A stretch of 56,352 bases of DNA from Nocardioides sp. IC4_145 (GCF_011250565.1 NZ_JAANMS010000033.1:1-56352), one strand, 5' to 3'. Counted from the stretch's first letter, positions 27,960 to 36,688 are shown. Notes: generated by a model from the letters alone, not told the origin. Translations and numbers: made by a program.

Positions 27960-28486
27960 CAGTCCTTCTCTCCGAGTTCGGTCAGGTGGCCGCCGTCGTA
28001 GAAGCGGCCAGATGCGTAGAGCAGGGGCGCACGGTCGCTGTGGTCAACGGCGGTCACCTCGGCGATGAACATGGTGTGGGTCGAGGACTGGATCCGTTCC
28101 GTGATGCGGGCCTCCAGCCACGCTGCTGCTCCGTCCAAGACGGGCGACCCAGCCGGCGCGGGCCGCCACCTGATGTGGGTGAACTTGTCCGGCGCCTTGC
28201 TGGCCAACTGGCTTGCCACCTCGGCCTGATCCGCAGCGAGAATGTTGACGGCTAGATGGTCTCGAGCGAACAGGTGGCGGTAGCTGGTGGAGGTCTTCTG
28301 GACACAGACCACGATGCTGGGCGGATCGAGCGAGAGTGCCGAGAAGGCGTTCACTACTAGACCTCTCGGCTCTTCCGTCGCTCCATCGCGGGTGGTCACC
28401 GCTGTGACACCGGTGACGAAGGTGCGGTGGAAACCCTTCACCCTCTCGGCAGTCATCGGTTCGATCTCGAGGCTTGGGGTCGTCAT
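27959..28486 (-). CDS. Flavin reductase (monooxygenase reductase component)
   Basis: A 175-aa protein of the HpaC/DszD flavin reductase family, with the FMN-binding start FHRTFVTGVTAVTTRD, then LVVNAFSALSLDPPSIVVCVQKTS and FARDHLAVNILAADQ. It uses NAD(P)H to give free reduced FMN or FAD. The partner is most likely the luciferase-like monooxygenase at 30646, three genes upstream, forming a two-component oxygenase (PyrA/PyrE-like). Overlaps of 1 and 4 bp join it to its neighbours. Confidence 0.87.
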   Translation of the reverse strand: MTTPSLEIEPMTAERVKGFHRTFVTGVTAVTTRDGATEEPRGLVVNAFSALSLDPPSIVVCVQKTSTSYRHLFARDHLAVNILAADQAEVASQLASKAPDKFTHIRWRPAPAGSPVLDGAAAWLEARITERIQSSTHTMFIAEVTAVDHSDRAPLLYASGRFYDGGHLTELGEKD

Positions 28487-28929
28487 AGGAACTCCTGGTT
28501 CTCACGGGCGCTACGAAGGGAGTGGATGCCCAGCGTCGCGAGGATGTCGCGCGGATCCCAGGTCTCCACTTCGTCAGTGATTAGCGAATTCTTGATGCGG
28601 CAGAAGGAGGCGCCGGCCACCTCTATTCGCTTGCCGGTGGGCGGAACGTCGGCGAATTCACCCAGGTGGGTCCCGGAGCTTCGCCACAGGATGGCGAGCG
28701 TGTCGGGACCCTCAATGCACTGATCGACGCGGGTGATGAGGTCGGGAAAGGATGCCCGCATCTGCCGGATCGTCCGTTTCATGTCCTCGCGATCCAGCAC
28801 GCGTGGGTCGATCAAGCTGGTACGGCGGTAGTCGACGGCGAGCACCTCGTCCAGTGCGTCGACTTCCCCGTGGTTCCACGCCTGCTCCCACGCGTCTGCG
28901 ATGCGTGCTGACATGGTCTCCGCTGCCAT
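28483..28929 (-). CDS. SnoaL-like / ester cyclase-family protein
   Basis: A 148-aa NTF2-fold protein of the ester cyclase/SnoaL type. The pattern AWEQAWNHGEVDALDEVLAVDY, DREDMKRTIRQMRASFPDL and GPDTLAILWRSSGTHLGEF is characteristic. These proteins isomerise or cyclise small molecules, or hydrolyse them, in a cone-shaped pocket. In this operon it may act on the ring-opened intermediate, for example by shifting the enamide double bond; this is inference. It overlaps the transporter stop by 1 bp and the reductase start by 4 bp. Confidence 0.75.
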   Translation of the reverse strand: MAAETMSARIADAWEQAWNHGEVDALDEVLAVDYRRTSLIDPRVLDREDMKRTIRQMRASFPDLITRVDQCIEGPDTLAILWRSSGTHLGEFADVPPTGKRIEVAGASFCRIKNSLITDEVETWDPRDILATLGIHSLRSARENQEFL

Positions 28930-30491
28930 CAGTTAGGCCTCGCTTCGGGGCTCTGTGCGGCGGTAACCGGGTCAGACACAGGGGTGGCCGAACCGCTACC
29001 CGTCCCCGTGGCATTGGGGTGCTGGGACTCCTGCGATAGGGAGCTTGAGGCGGGCGTGTGCCGGTTGGTGTAGCCGCCCTTGCCGAGCGGGACGAGCACA
29101 AGCTTCGTGCCCAGCCAGTAGATGGCGCCGGCCATCACGAAGGCGGGCAGGGACGCTGTGAGGTACTGGAACGGCGCACGAGACTCATAGGTGACCGGGT
29201 CGAGCAGATAGATGTAGGTGGCTACGCCAGCACCGAAGGCGACCAGGCCAACGGGGTTGACGCCACCCCAGTACCGGTAGGCAGTGCCCGGTCCGTCGTC
29301 GTACAGGGCAGCGACGTCGAGGCGCTGCTTGCGCAGGATGAAGTAGTCGACCACCTGGATGCCGCAGACGGGCCCGAAGCAGACGCCGAGGAATGCCAGG
29401 AAGGTCGAGAACCGTCCGAATACCGGGCTCGCGAAGAAGCCGACTAGCACGATCGCGGGCAGGACGGCGATGGCGACGGAGGTCCGCCACGACGTCTTCG
29501 AGATTACCGGTAGCTGGCGCAGCGCGATCACTGAGGCGTAGACACCCACCACAGCGGTACCGATGTTGGCGAGGATGATGAACGCAAGGACGATGACACC
29601 GACGACGGGGCCGCTAACGTCGACCATGAACTGCGTTGGGTCGCCCCCCGAGTCGGGGATAGCGAGCGCGGCATAGAGCCCAGTCAATGATCCAAGGCCG
29701 ACACCGAGACCGAGGCCGATGACCACTGGCCACAGCGACTGCCTCGCGCTGGGCGAGTTGCGGACCATTGCACCGGTGTAGGCCCACCAGGACAGGTTGG
29801 ATGCGACGAGGACTTCGATCGCACTGGCCCAATTGACCTTCGCGTCGGGCCACGCGTACACCGGTTCGGCGTCGAGGATGAATTCGAGGCCGAGTTCGCG
29901 GACCAGTAGACCCAGCACTAGCGCGCCGAGCAGAAGCACTCCGATTGCGATGGGCTGGCTGAAGTCGCGCACCGCGGTCGAGCCGCGAGCGAGTATTGCG
30001 AACACCACGAGCGCGGCGAGTACGCCGGCGACGTTGACGACCCATGACGCCGGCGACGCACCGAAGGCGCCGAGGATTGAAGCGGTAGCGCGGCCCAGCA
30101 GGATGAACAGAATGACGTTCCAACCCAGGGTCGACGCGAAGATCAGCACCATCGACAGCACGGAGCCGCGTGTGCCGAACTGGGGCCGGCTGGCGGTGAC
30201 GGAGTCGATGCCGTACTTGCTGCAGACCGGCAAGCAGGCCAGCACGATGAAAAGGATCCCCACGAGCGAGCCGGCGATGATTGCCAAGGTCCCCTCGACG
30301 GCGGGCAGGTAGTAGGCGGCGAACCCACCAATAAGGAAGCACCAGGTCGCGATGGCGGTGCTCACCGAGGTGCCGAAGATCGCTCGCGGACCCCAAGTAC
30401 GGGTGTCGCGGGGCTGTGGGAAACCGTTCTGGACGGCCTCTTCGCGGGCAGCAACACTGCGGTCGTCGCCGATGTTCCTGTCGATGCTCAT
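28929..30491 (-). CDS. NCS1-family nucleobase/heterocycle permease
   Basis: A 520-aa membrane protein with about 12 hydrophobic segments. The start TWGPRAIFGTSVSTAIATWCFLIGG and the helix LTASRPQFGTRGSVL-like block (here VTASRPQFGTRGS) are typical of NCS1 cation symporters, which import cytosine, uracil, hydantoin, allantoin or pyridine-like vitamins. Both ends are polar; the C-terminal tail (about 50 residues) is Ser/Thr/Pro-rich. Its presence in an operon with flavoenzymes indicates that the pathway substrate is a small N-heterocycle. It is preceded, with a 4-bp overlap, by a 53-aa membrane protein gene. Confidence 0.85.
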   Translation of the reverse strand: MSIDRNIGDDRSVAAREEAVQNGFPQPRDTRTWGPRAIFGTSVSTAIATWCFLIGGFAAYYLPAVEGTLAIIAGSLVGILFIVLACLPVCSKYGIDSVTASRPQFGTRGSVLSMVLIFASTLGWNVILFILLGRATASILGAFGASPASWVVNVAGVLAALVVFAILARGSTAVRDFSQPIAIGVLLLGALVLGLLVRELGLEFILDAEPVYAWPDAKVNWASAIEVLVASNLSWWAYTGAMVRNSPSARQSLWPVVIGLGLGVGLGSLTGLYAALAIPDSGGDPTQFMVDVSGPVVGVIVLAFIILANIGTAVVGVYASVIALRQLPVISKTSWRTSVAIAVLPAIVLVGFFASPVFGRFSTFLAFLGVCFGPVCGIQVVDYFILRKQRLDVAALYDDGPGTAYRYWGGVNPVGLVAFGAGVATYIYLLDPVTYESRAPFQYLTASLPAFVMAGAIYWLGTKLVLVPLGKGGYTNRHTPASSSLSQESQHPNATGTGSGSATPVSDPVTAAQSPEARPN

Positions 30492-30649
30492 GTGAGCGCT
30501 CCCAGGAGAACTAGAAGGAGTGGGACGAGGATGGTGACGACGGCCAGGGCGACGTAGTCGCTTGTCCGCAGCGGCTCGCCTTGGTGGCTTGGCTGCTCGA
30601 TGGCAGCTATGAGGGTCCGCTCGATCGCGCCCAGGCGCTGTTCGCTCAT
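30488..30649 (-). CDS. 53-aa single-span membrane protein, possible permease partner
   Basis: ATG 30649 overlaps the stop of the monooxygenase gene (ATGA) and its TGA overlaps the permease start (ATGA). The product is 53 aa: a polar, charged N-terminal half (MSEQRLGAIERTL..., with Glu, Arg and Gln) and one transmembrane helix near the C-terminus (DYVALAVVTILVPLLLVLLG). Double 4-bp overlaps and the clear topology argue that it is translated. Small single-span subunits are known for some other secondary transporters; a fixed partner for NCS1 permeases is not something I know, so this is a candidate new subunit. It could also be a leader that tunes permease translation. Confidence 0.7.
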   Translation of the reverse strand: MSEQRLGAIERTLIAAIEQPSHQGEPLRTSDYVALAVVTILVPLLLVLLGALT

Positions 30650-31722
30650 GCCCGTGCCGCCGCGTGGTCCGGGTCGACGACCGGAATCACCTCATGGCCG
30701 ATCAGCTCGAGGGAGCGCTTGATGTTCTCGTGGCCGACGCCGTCGATCCGAAGCAGCACTTCGTCGATCCCCATCGCCTCGAGCTTCTTGATGCGATGCA
30801 CGAAGTCGTCGGGGTCACCGATCATCACCGAGGGGCTCTCCTCGCACAGCCAGTCCAGGTCGTCGCGGTTCTCGACGAGGGCCTTGATGCGGTCCAGGTA
30901 TTGGTAGGAGGGGTTGTCGGCCAGCGGGATGTAGAGGTCGAGGATGAATTCGAAGTAGCCGAGGGCTACCTCGCGTGCCACCCGTCGGGCCTCGGCACGA
31001 TCCTCGGCGCAGTAGGCGGTGGCGACGTAGAGGCCGGCGTAGTCGTTGGGTGCCGCCACGGTGCTGTGGTCCGAGTCAGCGAACGTGGAGCGGTAGGTGT
31101 CGACGCATTCCTGCAGATAGTCGAATCCGAAGTAGTTTTCGAAGGTGATGACGCCGATCCCCCGCTTGCCGGCGTTTCCGTGCGATTCGACGCTGCTGGC
31201 AGCGACCGAAATGGGCGGGTGCGGCTGGCTCATTGGCTTGGGGACGATCTCACGCGGCGGGATCTGCCAGACCGGTCCGTCGTGCTCAAGGACATCGTCG
31301 ACGAGCGCCTTCGACAGGACGTCCATGGAGTCCTCCCATTGCGCGCGGGTCTCCTTCGGATCCACTCCGAACGCAGCGAGAGTGGTGAGGTTGTTGGAAC
31401 GGGCGGTGCAGATCTCGGCACGCCCGTTAGAAACGATGTCGAGTGTCGCGAGCCGCTCGGCGACAAGAATGGGGTGGTTCCACTTCAACATCACCGACGC
31501 CATGGTCCGCAGCTTGATCGATTGCGTGCGGGCCGCGACTGCGGCGTAGAGAACCTCTGGAGCCGAGACCGAGAAGCGCGGCGGGCTGAAGTGTTGCTCG
31601 GAGGTTCCCCAGGTGGAGAAGCCGAGGCGGTCGGCGACGACGACCTCCTCGATCAACTGGTGATAGCGGCTGGCGGTGTCGGTACCGGTGAGGTCGCCCT
31701 CCTGGAGCAGTCCTACCTTCAT
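30646..31722 (-). CDS. Luciferase-like (LLM) flavin-dependent monooxygenase, candidate ring-opening enzyme
   Basis: A 358-aa TIM-barrel enzyme of the bacterial luciferase family from ATG 31722 (AAAGGAAA upstream). Visible landmarks are the first strand MKVGLLQEGDLTGT, WGTSEQHFSPPRFSVSAPEVL, the flavin-phosphate region ERLATLDIVSNGRAEICTARS and PHPPISVAASSVES. It needs reduced flavin from the reductase at 27959. The five-enzyme set of this module matches the Arthrobacter pyridine pathway, where PyrA of this family opens the pyridine ring. RutA, the uracil-opening enzyme, is another relative. It is the first gene of the operon and is divergent from a double-Lrp regulator. Confidence 0.85.
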   Translation of the reverse strand: MKVGLLQEGDLTGTDTASRYHQLIEEVVVADRLGFSTWGTSEQHFSPPRFSVSAPEVLYAAVAARTQSIKLRTMASVMLKWNHPILVAERLATLDIVSNGRAEICTARSNNLTTLAAFGVDPKETRAQWEDSMDVLSKALVDDVLEHDGPVWQIPPREIVPKPMSQPHPPISVAASSVESHGNAGKRGIGVITFENYFGFDYLQECVDTYRSTFADSDHSTVAAPNDYAGLYVATAYCAEDRAEARRVAREVALGYFEFILDLYIPLADNPSYQYLDRIKALVENRDDLDWLCEESPSVMIGDPDDFVHRIKKLEAMGIDEVLLRIDGVGHENIKRSLELIGHEVIPVVDPDHAAARA

Positions 31723-31789
31723 GGTTGTTTCCTTTCGGGTTCGTGTGCTGGGTGAGGGCGCTCGCACGGGGTCCCCTACGATTCGGGGC

Positions 31790-32809
31790 ATGGCCGTGCC
31801 CGAGTTGTCAGGTGTGAGCTTGGGCCTGCCTAGTCGCCGGGTGATGCCCGGCGCTTCGGAGGAATCCGGGCTCACGGAAGTCGAGTTGCATCTGATCGAC
31901 CTACTGCAGGCCGACGGTCGCCAGTCCTTCGCCGACATGGCTCGCGCCACCGGGATCGCCGAGAAGACCGTCCGACGCAAGGTCGCCCGTCTCCTCGAGG
32001 ACCGCTTCATTACGATCGTGCCGGTGACCGACCCCGCGATGCTGGGGTACGAATCGATGGCGTTGGTGTGCATCAGGGTAGGCGCCACCGCTGGCGATAC
32101 AGCGGCCCTCGCCAATCGGCTTGCGGCCCTGCCCGAGGTCGACTACGTCACCTGCACCACTGGTCGATTTGCGGTGCAAGCCGAGGTGATGTGCGCCGAC
32201 CAGGCCGAGCTGCAGCGGGTCGTTGACAGCGAGATCCGCACGCTGCCTGGAGTGGCAGACGTTGAGGTGCTGCCGTACCTGAGGCTGCAGTATCAGCAGG
32301 CTCGCTTCTCGGGGCACCGACCCGCGAGTGCGGTTTCCGCCGGCATTCGTCCCTTTCAACTTGATGAAGTGGACCGACGCATTATCGCAAGACTCTGCCT
32401 TGACGGTCGGGCACCGGTCGCGGCGCTCGCGGCTGAGCTTGAAGCGTCGGAGACCAAGATCCGCCAGCGAATTTCGCGGATGACCGAGCAGGGCGCCACC
32501 CGGGTCATGGCCATCGCCAATCCGCTGCGCCTTGGGTACCGGGCGGTCGGCTGGATGGTGCTCCGCGTTAATGCCGGCGACCGGCTCACTGAGGTCGCCG
32601 AAGGATTGACGAGGCTCTCGGCGGTCTCCTACCTGGTCATCACCGCCGGCCGATATGACCTGCTGGTCGAGCTGGTCTGCCGGGACCGCGAGGAACTTCT
32701 CGCCGTTGTCGATAAGGACATCCGCACCCTTCGCGGCGTCAGCGAGAGCGAGGTGTGGCTGTACATGGACCTGCACTACAAGCCGCTGCTGCCGTCGAAC
32801 TACCGCTGA
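31790..32809 (+). CDS. Double-domain Lrp/AsnC regulator (module A)
   Basis: A 339-aa protein made of two complete Lrp units in tandem. Unit 1: helix-turn-helix LHLIDLLQADGRQSFADMARATGIAEKTVRRKV (about 30-65) and ligand domain to about 165. Unit 2: VDRRIIARLCLDGRAPVAALAAELEASETKIRQRI (about 185-220) and ligand domain with YLVITAGRYDLLVELVCRD. It starts at ATG 31790, 67 bp from the divergent monooxygenase gene, so it very likely controls that operon in response to a pathway metabolite. A paralog controls module B. It converges with the aldehyde dehydrogenase at 32872. Confidence 0.87.
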   Translation: MAVPELSGVSLGLPSRRVMPGASEESGLTEVELHLIDLLQADGRQSFADMARATGIAEKTVRRKVARLLEDRFITIVPVTDPAMLGYESMALVCIRVGATAGDTAALANRLAALPEVDYVTCTTGRFAVQAEVMCADQAELQRVVDSEIRTLPGVADVEVLPYLRLQYQQARFSGHRPASAVSAGIRPFQLDEVDRRIIARLCLDGRAPVAALAAELEASETKIRQRISRMTEQGATRVMAIANPLRLGYRAVGWMVLRVNAGDRLTEVAEGLTRLSAVSYLVITAGRYDLLVELVCRDREELLAVVDKDIRTLRGVSESEVWLYMDLHYKPLLPSNYR

Positions 32810-32871
32810 TACGCGTCGCTGCCGCGTCAGTTCTGCGGTGCCCGCAGCGCGAGCCGGCTGTGCGACGGTGG

Positions 32872-34368
32872 TCACGACAAGGCCATCCACACCGTCTTGG
32901 TCTGCAGGTACTTGTCCAATCCCTCCGGACCGCAGTCGCGGCCAAGGCCCGAGGCCCGGAACCCGCCCCAGGGTGCAGCCGCGTTGAAGTCGCCATAGGT
33001 ATTGACCCACACCGTGCCAGCCTTGAGACGTGCAGCGACAGAATGCGCCTTGGCCCCGTCACGGGTCCACACGCCGGCGGTCAGACCGAAGTTGCCGGCA
33101 TTCGCTCGCGAAACCAGCTCCTCCACGTCGTCGAAGGGCTGGACGACGACCACGGGACCGAAGATCTCCTCGGCCACCACCGCGTCGTCGTCGGCCGGCT
33201 CCAGCACAGCTGTGGGCTCGAGGAAGTAGCCGGCGGCGAGGTCGCCACCTGGGCGTTTGCCACCGAAGGCGATTTGTGCCTTTGAGTCCTGTGCGTTCTG
33301 CAGGTATCGCTCGACCTTCTCTCGCTGAAGCTCGGAGGACAACGGACCCATAGTGGCGGTCTCGCTAAGCCCCCCGCCCATCACGAGGCCGCGTGCGTGC
33401 TCTTCCAGCGTGGCCATGACCTGGTCGAGCGCGCTTCGCTCGACCATGAGTCGCGAGCCGGCGAAGCAAACTTGGCCCGTGTAGAAGAACGCCGTTGTGG
33501 CCGCATAGGCTGCTGCTTTGTCTACATCGGCATCGGCGAAGACCACATGGGGGTTCTTCCCCCCCAACTCGAGCGAGACGTGCTTGAGTGCGCGACCTGC
33601 CTCCGCAGCGAGGTGCCGGCCGACCGCCTCCGAACCGGTAAAAGAGATCTTGTGGATCAACGGGTGGGTAATGAGCGCCTGCCCAGTTACCGGGCCTGTC
33701 CCCGTCACCACGTTGAGAACACCCGGCGGGAAGCCGGCTTCCATTGCCAGTTCAGCCAGCCGCAGAGACGACATCGAAGTGAGTTCTGAGGGCTTGAGCA
33801 CCACCGTGTTGCCCGCAGCCAAGGCCGGCGCAAGCTTGATGGCCGCCTGACACAGAGGGAAGTTCCACGGAGTGATCGCCGCAACGACGCCGAGCGGCTC
33901 GCGGCGGGTGTACACGTGAGAGTCAGGCGAAGCGACCGGGATGGTCGCGCCCTGGAGCTTCGTGGGCCAACCCGCGTAATACCTGAACTGCTCTACCGCG
34001 AGGGCAACGTCGATGGCCTCCACCGAAGCGACAGGCTTGCCCGACTCCAGCGCGTCGAACTGAGCCAGCTCAGTGGCGTTCGCCTCGAGGAGGTCGGCGA
34101 GGCGGTGCAGCAGGCGCTCACGCTCGGCCGGGAGCATCGATCCCCACACCGAGTCGAACGCCGACTGGGCGGAACGCGCCGCGTGATCGACCACGCCCGC
34201 GCCGGCTTCGTTCACCTGAGTGAGCGGTTGACCAGTCGCGGGATCGAGCGAGTCGAACCAAGTGTTGTCGTCGTGGGCAACCCGCTCTCCGTGTACGAAC
34301 GAGCTCTGAGCCCGCGCTACGAACGCCTGCACGACGGGCAGAGCCAGGTCGATCTGGTCGGAAGTCAT
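32872..34368 (-). CDS. NAD-dependent aldehyde dehydrogenase (betaine-aldehyde-type, module A)
   Basis: A 498-aa aldehyde dehydrogenase with catalytic Cys301 (YTGQVCFAGSR), Glu267 (LELGGKN), Asn169 (ITPWNFP) and FTGSEAVGR. The ending GFRASGLGRDCGPEGLDKYLQTKTVW is of the betaine-aldehyde/phenylacetaldehyde type, not the succinate-semialdehyde type. It is a separate transcription unit next to the regulator. In the pyridine model it would be the enzyme that oxidises the ring-opened N-formyl enal to the acid (the PyrB step), before the amidohydrolase. That assignment rests on gene context only. Confidence 0.86.
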   Translation of the reverse strand: MTSDQIDLALPVVQAFVARAQSSFVHGERVAHDDNTWFDSLDPATGQPLTQVNEAGAGVVDHAARSAQSAFDSVWGSMLPAERERLLHRLADLLEANATELAQFDALESGKPVASVEAIDVALAVEQFRYYAGWPTKLQGATIPVASPDSHVYTRREPLGVVAAITPWNFPLCQAAIKLAPALAAGNTVVLKPSELTSMSSLRLAELAMEAGFPPGVLNVVTGTGPVTGQALITHPLIHKISFTGSEAVGRHLAAEAGRALKHVSLELGGKNPHVVFADADVDKAAAYAATTAFFYTGQVCFAGSRLMVERSALDQVMATLEEHARGLVMGGGLSETATMGPLSSELQREKVERYLQNAQDSKAQIAFGGKRPGGDLAAGYFLEPTAVLEPADDDAVVAEEIFGPVVVVQPFDDVEELVSRANAGNFGLTAGVWTRDGAKAHSVAARLKAGTVWVNTYGDFNAAAPWGGFRASGLGRDCGPEGLDKYLQTKTVWMALS

Positions 34369-34664
34369 GGATGTTGCTCCTCACATCGGTACGAGTCGCG
34401 GAACAGTAAACCGCTCACCAGAACGGAGTCAATGCCGGATTCAGCGATTCTGCGCCCCCGAACGCCCGATTACGCCGATCGACTATCCGGCGCGGTGTCG
34501 ACGGGGCAATATGTCGTGAGTCGAGGCGGCGTACCGATCAGGCTCCCTCCAGGCGACCGCTGTCGCCCGGCGGTTTGTACGGACGAGTCGATCCTGGCTC
34601 CGCTACCTGGCGCGTCCAGGAGCCCGCTTCACCGCACCTGTGATGTCCGGGGAGGTTGGTGAGC
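34369..34664. other. Upstream region of the aldehyde dehydrogenase gene
   Basis: About 296 bp without a recognisable gene. The promoter of the leftward aldehyde dehydrogenase should lie in its left part; I cannot pick out a clear -10 or -35. Confidence 0.35.
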
Positions 34665-34890
34665 GAGTGGTCCGCTCCGAGCCGGTGTAGTCCAGCGCGA
34701 CGAGCTTCTCGTGTGCGATGTCGGCGCGGACCTTGCCCTGGGACCGCTCGACCCACTCCTCGACCTTCGGCAGGTACTCATCGATCATCCGCGGCCGCGC
34801 CGCGGCGCGGTCCAGCGCGCCGTCGGCGGCACGGCGCTCGACGTAGTGCTTCACCGTGTGATGGGAGCAACCGGCCAGCTCCCCGGGTCA
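34665..34890 (-). pseudogene. IS21-family IstA transposase fragment
   Basis: The minus strand encodes CSHHTVKHYVERRAADGA, PRMIDEYLPKVEEWVERSQGKV and RADIAHEKLVALDYTGSERTTR, the helix-turn-helix and following region of an IS21 IstA transposase. The true N-terminus is missing: the sequence joins directly to another gene fragment at about 34890. The catalytic DDE core and IstB are absent. Confidence 0.7.
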
Positions 34891-35200
34891 TCACGAGACG
34901 TCTGGCGATCCTCCGGAATTCTGCGAGGTCGAGCCGCGTCGCGTGGCGCAGCGTGATCCAGATGTCGTTCTCGAAGGGCCGGAAGGTGCGCCAGACCGAC
35001 GCGAAGTAGTCGCGACCCTCATCGGGGTAGTTGAACATTGGCTCGAGGCTGTAGGGGTCGATGCTCCGCGCCTGCCCGTCGGGCGTCATTACCACGACGT
35101 CCGCGCCGGCCTCGGCGAGCCGCTCGTAGGCGGTGAGCGCTGCCTCCGCCCAATAGCTCGCTGCGGTGACGACCGCGCCGATTCCAGGAACCTGAGGTAC
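34890..35200 (-). pseudogene. Truncated gene fragment, possibly DJ-1/PfpI family
   Basis: About 100 codons on the minus strand read TAASYWAEAALTAYERLAEAGADVVVMTPDG, then SIDPYSLEPMFNYPDEGRD and ITLRHATRLDLAEFRRIARRL. The start resembles the first strand and helix of DJ-1/PfpI-type proteins (AGADVVVMTPDG). It is cut on the 3' side by the IS21 fragment and lacks the later domain and active-site Cys. The family call is tentative. Confidence 0.4.
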
Positions 35201-35387
35201 CGCCGTGGGGCGGCATTAGAGACCCGTCTCGCAGCGCACCGGCGCCGGGAGGGCCGAGACGGCCTTTGCCTCAGGTGCGCTTCCAGCCGGCCCGAAGGTT
35301 TACGTGCCAGCAACAAGGTTGTCGCGAAGCATGTGGATGAACGTCGTCCACTCAAGGGAGACATCGGCACTCCTCGAAGGACACGAC

Positions 35388-36626
35388 GTGGACACAGGAA
35401 CAACCGCATTTATTCTCTGCTGCATCATCGGCTTGACACTTATGATTCCTGGCCTGGCGCTCTTCTACGGCGGGATGGTGAGCGTCAAGAGCAGCCTGAA
35501 CATGATGCTGATGACGTTCGGCGCCGTGGGCGTCGTCGGCGTTCTCTGGGTGTTGTTCGGCTACTCGATGGTCTTCGGCGATTCGGTCGGAGGCGCTGGC
35601 ATCGTTGGGGACCCGACGGAATGGGCGGGGCTGACCGACGCGGTAGCCGAGGCGGACGCCACGATGCCAACGGCGCTGTTCGCTGTGTTCCAGGCTCTTT
35701 TCGCCGCGATCACCGTCGCTCTGATCTCCGGCGCGGTCGCCGACCGGATGAAGTTCGGTGCCTGGATGGGTTTCGCGGGCGCCTGGGCCGTGCTGGTGTA
35801 CTTCCCCGTCGCGCACTGGGTGTTCGCGTTCGACGGCGACGACATCGTCGGCGGTTGGATCGTCAACAAGCTCGAAGCCGTCGACTTCGCGGGCGGCACT
35901 GCGGTCCACATCAATGCTGGCGCGGCCGCGCTCGCTCTGGCGATCGTTCTCGGCAAGCGCGCGACCTTCGGACAGGCCGCGCGCCCCCACAACATTCCGC
36001 TGACCCTGCTCGGCGCTGGACTGCTCTGGGCCGGCTGGTACGCCTTCAACGGCGGCTCGGCACTGGCCGCGTCCAAGGGTGCAGCGCTCGTCATGCTCAC
36101 CACGTTCGTCGCCACCGCCGCAGCGATGCTGGCGTGGATGCTGGTGGAGAAGCAGCGCGACGGTCACGTGACCGGCGTCGGTGCCGCGTCCGGGGCCATC
36201 GCCGGCCTGGTCGCCATCACGCCCTCCTGCGGCGCGGTGACCCCGATGGGCGCCCTCGCGGTCGGCGCGGTCGCCGGAGCCGTGTGCCCCCTCGCGCTCG
36301 GGTTGAAGGAACGCTTCGGCTACGACGACACCCTCGACGTGGTCGGTGTCCACCTAGTCGGTGGTCTCATCGGCACGGTGATGGTCGGGCTGCTCGCCAG
36401 CGAGTCGATGCCGAGCGGCCGTGACGGGCTGCTGTACGGCGGCGGCCTCGGATTGCTCGGCGTCCAGGTGGTGGCGGCGGTGGCCGTCCTCCTCTACTCC
36501 GCCGTCGTGAGCGGGCTGATCGCGCTCGCGATCAAGTCGCTCATGGGTCTCCGGGTCTCGCCCGAGGAGGAGGAGGGCGGGCTCGATTCCGCCTTCCACC
36601 GCGACCGGGCCTACGACTTGGTCTGA
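35388..36626 (+). CDS. amt: Ammonium transporter
   Basis: A 412-aa Amt/Mep protein with 11 predicted membrane helices. GTG 35388 is chosen because GAAGG lies 7 nt upstream and the first helix (TTAFILCCIIGLTLMIPGLALF) begins right after it. The twin pore histidines are seen in AVHINAGAAALALA and VVGVHLVGGLIG. It faces away from the gene fragments and converges on the XRE-cupin gene, with a terminator between. It imports ammonium for the glutamine synthetase operon that follows, or recaptures ammonia lost from heterocycle breakdown. Confidence 0.92.
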   Translation: MDTGTTAFILCCIIGLTLMIPGLALFYGGMVSVKSSLNMMLMTFGAVGVVGVLWVLFGYSMVFGDSVGGAGIVGDPTEWAGLTDAVAEADATMPTALFAVFQALFAAITVALISGAVADRMKFGAWMGFAGAWAVLVYFPVAHWVFAFDGDDIVGGWIVNKLEAVDFAGGTAVHINAGAAALALAIVLGKRATFGQAARPHNIPLTLLGAGLLWAGWYAFNGGSALAASKGAALVMLTTFVATAAAMLAWMLVEKQRDGHVTGVGAASGAIAGLVAITPSCGAVTPMGALAVGAVAGAVCPLALGLKERFGYDDTLDVVGVHLVGGLIGTVMVGLLASESMPSGRDGLLYGGGLGLLGVQVVAAVAVLLYSAVVSGLIALAIKSLMGLRVSPEEEEGGLDSAFHRDRAYDLV

Positions 36627-36650
36627 GCCACGATCACGACGACGACCACG

Positions 36651-36688
36651 ACGACGGCCGGGTGGGGCTTGCCCCACCCGGCCGTCGT
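36651..36688. terminator. Bidirectional terminator between amt and the converging operon
   Basis: A perfect 18-bp stem (ACGACGGCCGGGTGGGGC) around a TT centre serves the rightward amt gene and the leftward eight-gene operon, whose last stop is at 36714. Confidence 0.85.

Noticed and set aside
24318..34368. Uracil Rut pathway
   Set aside because: A luciferase-like oxygenase, a flavin reductase and a permease fit, but RutB-type isochorismatase, RutC and RutD are absent and two aldehyde dehydrogenases and a YtcJ-type amidohydrolase are present.
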